A stretch of 64,000 nt of DNA, taken from NCBI RefSeq assembly GCF_003944755.1, contig NZ_RWGU01000039.1:1-64000 (forward strand), read 5' to 3'. The DNA comes from Rhodovulum robiginosum (lineage in GTDB: Bacteria > Pseudomonadota > Alphaproteobacteria > Rhodobacterales > Rhodobacteraceae). Shown here one piece after another: positions 60,526 to 64,000 of this stretch. The translations under genes and the position numbers were made by a program. Below the pieces are notes generated by a model. It did not search any database. It was not told where the DNA came from and saw only the letters and a program-made list of their open reading frames with translations. Numbering within the stretch: the first letter of the stretch is position 1; each line of letters begins with the position of its first letter.

Positions 60526-61709
60526 GCCGCCCCCGCCAGCGACAGGCCCAGCGCCCCCAGTGCCGCGGCAAGCCCCGCGTAGGGCACCGCCCGCGGCACC
60601 CGGAAGGGCGCCGCCGGGGCGCGGCGCTTGAGCCGGATCAGCGACAGGTTGACCAGCGCGAACACCCCCAGCAACAGCACCGATGTGGCCCCCGCAAGCG
60701 TGGCCAGGGGCAGCGCCAGTGCCGCGCCGATCACCGCCGCGCCCACCAGGAAAGTGGCCCGCACGGGTGTGCCGAGGCGCGGATTGGCCCGATAGAACCA
60801 GCCGAGCCGCGCCTCGCGCCGGCCCAGCCCGAACAGAACCCGCGACGCCATCACGATCTGCGCCAGCACCCCGTTCAGCGCCGCGGCCACCGCGATCAGC
60901 GACAGATACCGCGGGTCCCAGCCGCTCCCCCGTTCCCAGACGAGCGCGAGCGGCCGGTCGGTCGCGGCCAGTTCGGCAACCGGCACCGCACGCACGGCCG
61001 CGATGCTGACGCCCGCGTAAGCCAGCGTGGTGATCACCAGCGCCGACAGGATCGCGATCGGCAGCGTGCGCGCGGGGCGCACGACCTCTTCGGCCATGTT
61101 CACCATGTCCTCGAAGCCGATGAAGGCGAAAAATGCCAAAAGCGTCGCCACGCCGAGCCCGGCCAGCGGCACCGGCCCCGGCGCCGCCCACCCGGCCACC
61201 GGATCGGCCTGCGCGCCCGCCCAGATCACCAGCACCAGCCCCACCACCTCGACCAGGGTAAAGACCGCCGCCACGGCCAGGCTTTCCAGAACGCCCAGCG
61301 CCGCGATAAGCGTCAGCACCGCGCCAAGGCCCAGCACCGCGGCTGCGAAGGGCAGATCGACGAGCGCCAAAAGGTACCCCGTGCCGCCCCTCAGCACCGC
61401 CGCCGCCGACACGGTGCCGGCCAGCGCCAGGCCCAGGCCGACCGCCACCGCCAGCCAGTGCAGCCCCAGCCCCTGCTCGACGAATGCCGCCTCGCCGGCG
61501 GCCTCTGGAATGCGGGTCGACAGCTCGGCATATGAGAGCGCCGAGGGCGCCGCGATCAGCCCCGCGCAAAGAAAGGCGAGCGGCGCCCAGCCCCCCGCCG
61601 CGCCGGCCACCGCGCCCACCATCACGTAGATACCGGCGCCGACCATGACGCCCACGCCATAGGCGGTCAGAAGCCCCGGGCCGATCCGCCGTTTCAGCGC
61701 CTCGGCCAT
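60522..61709 (-). CDS. APC-family amino acid permease inside the dcw cluster
   Basis: A 395-residue permease with about twelve helices. The APC signature is at the N-terminus (LLTAYGVGVMVGAGIYVMVG) with the Gly-rich substrate loop. The conserved helix-6 segment FFAFIGFEDMVNMAEEVVRP and the RALPIAI-like ARTLPIAILSALVI follow, then VLAQIVMASRVLFGLGR. Substrate unknown; cell-wall amino acids are an attractive but unproven idea. It begins six bases after murC and ends in a four-base overlap with DUF2484, so it is fully embedded in the cell-wall operon. Confidence 0.87.
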   Translation of the reverse strand: MAEALKRRIGPGLLTAYGVGVMVGAGIYVMVGAVAGAAGGWAPLAFLCAGLIAAPSALSYAELSTRIPEAAGEAAFVEQGLGLHWLAVAVGLGLALAGTVSAAAVLRGGTGYLLALVDLPFAAAVLGLGAVLTLIAALGVLESLAVAAVFTLVEVVGLVLVIWAGAQADPVAGWAAPGPVPLAGLGVATLLAFFAFIGFEDMVNMAEEVVRPARTLPIAILSALVITTLAYAGVSIAAVRAVPVAELAATDRPLALVWERGSGWDPRYLSLIAVAAALNGVLAQIVMASRVLFGLGRREARLGWFYRANPRLGTPVRATFLVGAAVIGAALALPLATLAGATSVLLLGVFALVNLSLIRLKRRAPAAPFRVPRAVPYAGLAAALGALGLSLAGAA

Positions 61710-61715
61710 TTCCCG

Positions 61716-63113
61716 TTACCCCTCCAACCGTTTAGGCAGCCCGTTCGCCCAGGCGCTGATCGTCCCGGCGCCGAGGCAGACCACCATGTCGCCCGGCCCC
61801 GCCTGTTCGCGCACCATCCGTTCGAGGTCGTCCTCGTTCAGCAGCGCGCGGGCGTGGCGGTGGCCGTGGCGGATGAGGCCCGCCACCAGGTCGTCGCGGC
61901 TGGCGCCCTCGATCGGGTCTTCGCCGGCGGCGAAGACCTCGGCGATGCCAACGACGTCGGCGTCGTTGAAGCAGGCGCAGAAATCGTCGAAGAGCGAATG
62001 CAGCCGCGTGTAGCGGTGCGGCTGGTGCACGGCGATCACGCGGCCCTCGGTCGCCTGCCGGGCGGCGCGCAGCACGGCTGCGATTTCCACCGGGTGGTGG
62101 CCGTAATCGTCGATGATGGTCACGCCGCCGACCTCGCCGACCTTGGTAAAGCGGCGGTTGACCCCGCCAAAGCCCGCCAGCGCGGCCCGGATCTCGTCGC
62201 GCTTCATGCCCAGGTGGCGCGCCGCGGCGACGGCGCCCAGCGCGTTCGACACGTTATGGTCGCCCGGCATCGGCAGGGTGCAATCCTCGATCAGCTTGCC
62301 CTCGGCCTGCAGGGCCACGTCGAACCGGGCAGTGCCGTTTTCGTACCGCAGGTTGACCGCGCGCACGTCGGCCTGGGCGTTGAACCCGAAGGTGACCACG
62401 CGCCGGTCGGTGATGCGCCCCACCAGCGCCTGCACCTCGGAATGGTCGGTGCAGCAGACGGCCAGCCCGTAAAACGGGATGTTCGACACGAAATCGTCGA
62501 AACCCTGGCGCAGCGCGTCGAAGCTGCCCCAATGCTCCATATGCTCGGGGTCGATATTGGTGACGATGGCCACGGTCGCGGGGAGGCGGTTGAAGGTGCC
62601 GTCGCTTTCGTCGGCCTCGACCACCATCCATTCGCCCGCCCCCATCCGCGCGTTCGAGCCGTAGGCGTGGATGATGCCGCCGTTGATGACGGTCGCATCG
62701 AACCCGCCGGCGTCCAGCAGCGTGGCCACCATCGTTGTGGTCGTGGTCTTGCCGTGGGTGCCGGCCACCGCGATGTTCGATTTCAGGCGCATCAGCTCTG
62801 CCAGCATCTCGGCACGGCGGACCACGGGCAAACCCTGCGCCCGCGCCGCGTCCAGCTCTGCGTTTCCGGGCTTGATCGCCGAGGAGATCACGACGACCTC
62901 GGCCTCCTCCAGGTTCTCGGCGCGCTGGCCCTCGAAGATCGTGGCGCCGAGGGTCTTCAGCCGCTCGGTGATCTTGCTGGCCTTCAGGTCGGACCCCTGC
63001 ACCGTGTAGCCGAGGTTCAACAGCACCTCGGCGATGCCCGACATGCCGATACCGCCGATGCCAACGAAATGGATCGGGCCCACATCGGTGGGAAGTTTCG
63101 TCGCCGCGTTCAT
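61716..63113 (-). CDS. murC: UDP-N-acetylmuramate--L-alanine ligase
   Basis: Adds the first amino acid of the peptidoglycan stem. The 465-residue ligase has the N-terminal Rossmann motif [20 protein letters not shown], the P-loop [19 protein letters not shown] (about residue 118), the central DESDGTF (about 172) and the C-terminal [16 protein letters not shown]. Its start overlaps the murG stop (ATGA). The downstream gene is the permease, then DUF2484, rather than murB directly. Confidence 0.98.
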   Translation of the reverse strand: MNAATKLPTDVGPIHFVGIGGIGMSGIAEVLLNLGYTVQGSDLKASKITERLKTLGATIFEGQRAENLEEAEVVVISSAIKPGNAELDAARAQGLPVVRRAEMLAELMRLKSNIAVAGTHGKTTTTTMVATLLDAGGFDATVINGGIIHAYGSNARMGAGEWMVVEADESDGTFNRLPATVAIVTNIDPEHMEHWGSFDALRQGFDDFVSNIPFYGLAVCCTDHSEVQALVGRITDRRVVTFGFNAQADVRAVNLRYENGTARFDVALQAEGKLIEDCTLPMPGDHNVSNALGAVAAARHLGMKRDEIRAALAGFGGVNRRFTKVGEVGGVTIIDDYGHHPVEIAAVLRAARQATEGRVIAVHQPHRYTRLHSLFDDFCACFNDADVVGIAEVFAAGEDPIEGASRDDLVAGLIRHGHRHARALLNEDDLERMVREQAGPGDMVVCLGAGTISAWANGLPKRLEG

Positions 63114-64000
63114 GCCTGCCCCTTGTCTGCCAGCGCCTCCACGATCTCGGCCAGCCGCTCGGCCGCGTCGGGGCGGCTGAAGGCGAGCGCGGCATTGGCC
63201 ATGCGCATCGCCGCGTCGGGCTGGGAGAGAACCGCGCCTATCTGCTCTGCCAGCGCGGCGGGATCAAGCATGGATTCGGGGATGACGATGGCCCCGCCCG
63301 CCTCGTAAAGGCCCCGCGCATTCGCGCTTTGGTGATCGCCCGCGGCGGCGGCGAAGGGGATCAGGATCGCCGGCCGCCCGACCGTCGATATATCGGCCAC
63401 CGACGACGCCCCGGCGCGGCTGATCACGAGTTGCGCCTCGGCCAGACGGGCCGGCACGTCATCGAAAAACGGCTGTACGTCGGCCTCGATGTCCGCCGCG
63501 GCGTATTCGGCGGTGACGCGGTCCACGTCTTCGGGCCGGGCCTGATGGGCGACGCGCAGATGCGCCCGCATCGGCGCGGGCAGCGCGGCCAGCGCCGAGG
63601 GCGCGGTGTCGGACAGCACCCGCGCGCCCTGGCTGCCGCCGATCACTAGGATGCCCATCGGGTAGTCGCCGGGCGGGATGTAGGGCGCGCCCTGGCGTTC
63701 CAGCACGGCAGAGCGCACCGGGTTACCGGTATAGCTGCCCTCGACCCCTTTGGGCAGGTCTGTGGGCCATGACCCGCAGGCCACCGCGTCGACCCGCGGC
63801 GCGAACAGGCGGTTGACCTGGCCCAACACGCCGTTTTGCTCGTGGATCATCCTCGGCACCTTGAGCAACACCGCCGCGGCCAGCGCGGGAACGGATGGGT
63901 AGCCGCCAAAGCCGGCGACCACGCTGGGCGGGTCGCGGCGAAAGCGGGCGACCGCCGACATCACGCCGCCGGCCAGCCGAAACGGAACGCCGGCCTTTGC
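63110..64000 (-). CDS. murG: MurG glycosyltransferase (N-terminus cut by window edge)
   Basis: Adds GlcNAc to lipid I to give lipid II on the inner face of the membrane. The frame is open for 297 codons to the right edge, so about 60-70 N-terminal residues lie outside. Visible motifs are [40 protein letters not shown], the GT-B hinge [16 protein letters not shown] and the donor-binding [20 protein letters not shown]. The stop overlaps the murC start. Confidence 0.97.
   Translation of the reverse strand, partial: AKAGVPFRLAGGVMSAVARFRRDPPSVVAGFGGYPSVPALAAAVLLKVPRMIHEQNGVLGQVNRLFAPRVDAVACGSWPTDLPKGVEGSYTGNPVRSAVLERQGAPYIPPGDYPMGILVIGGSQGARVLSDTAPSALAALPAPMRAHLRVAHQARPEDVDRVTAEYAAADIEADVQPFFDDVPARLAEAQLVISRAGASSVADISTVGRPAILIPFAAAAGDHQSANARGLYEAGGAIVIPESMLDPAALAEQIGAVLSQPDAAMRMANAALAFSRPDAAERLAEIVEALADKGQA

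Overview
The window is GC-rich, densely coded chromosomal DNA of an alphaproteobacterium, most likely a member of the Rhodobacterales (Roseobacteraceae/Paracoccaceae). The reasons are the alpha-type dcw cluster (murG-murC-murB-ddl-ftsQ-ftsA-ftsZ-lpxC-bamD-recN), the aerobic cobaltochelatase pair cobS/cobT, an FdVI-type [2Fe-2S] ferredoxin, an alphaproteobacterial LexA box (GTTC-N7-GTTC), and several small families that are typical of this order (DUF2484, DUF2842, DUF6524, DUF1523). I saw no rRNA, tRNA, insertion sequence, prophage or CRISPR array.

Layout. 1-5.1 kb: partial xseA, purD, a decayed alpha/beta-hydrolase fragment, a secreted VCBS/FG-GAP protein overlapping a ferredoxin, an orphan DnaE2 C-terminal OB domain behind an SOS box, and a lipoprotein. 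5.1-11.2 kb (minus strand): a Do-like protease with DUF2065, HflC and HflK (membrane protein quality control), then glutathione reductase and rpiA. 11.3-24.5 kb: a MarR regulator with a divergent membrane protein, serine dehydratase, a flavin split-barrel protein, a DMT exporter, thiamine diphosphokinase, a very long acidic low-complexity protein, purA, a tandem DUF6524 pair, secG, pyrG, a secreted protein and a TerB-like protein. 24.6-35.4 kb: a polar amino-acid/amine ABC transporter, two glutamine-synthetase-like ligases, a class I amidotransferase, a PuuB-like oxidase and a DegT aminotransferase. Together these look like gamma-glutamylation-based amine uptake and catabolism, with an acyltransferase-3 gene on the opposite strand inside it. 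35.4-42.3 kb: DUF4177, bolA, a J-protein, DUF1523, msrB, then cobS, two small secreted proteins and cobT. 42.4-50.1 kb: a RetSat/CrtI-like oxidoreductase with a possible FNR-type promoter, aminopeptidase P, DUF427, a ClC transporter and a D-lactate dehydrogenase-like flavoenzyme. 49.7-64 kb (minus strand): the cell-division and cell-wall cluster read from murG at the right edge to recN on the left. It carries an amino-acid permease and two DUF2484 copies between murC and murB.

Most of the window is ordinary housekeeping DNA. The parts most worth a second look are: the SOS-box-driven DnaE2 OB remnant (about 4.05-4.45 kb); the DUF6524 duplication, which carries a nearly identical 36-bp inverted-repeat element before both copies (20.0-21.1 kb); the inverted repeat covering the ribosome binding site of the DegT aminotransferase gene (34.1 kb); the possible FNR class II promoter of the RetSat-like gene (44.0 kb); the two small two-cysteine secreted proteins and possible leaderless promoter between cobS and cobT (39.4-40.4 kb); and the permease/DUF2484 expansion of the dcw cluster (60.0-61.7 kb). 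All functional calls are read from sequence motifs by eye; no database search was run.
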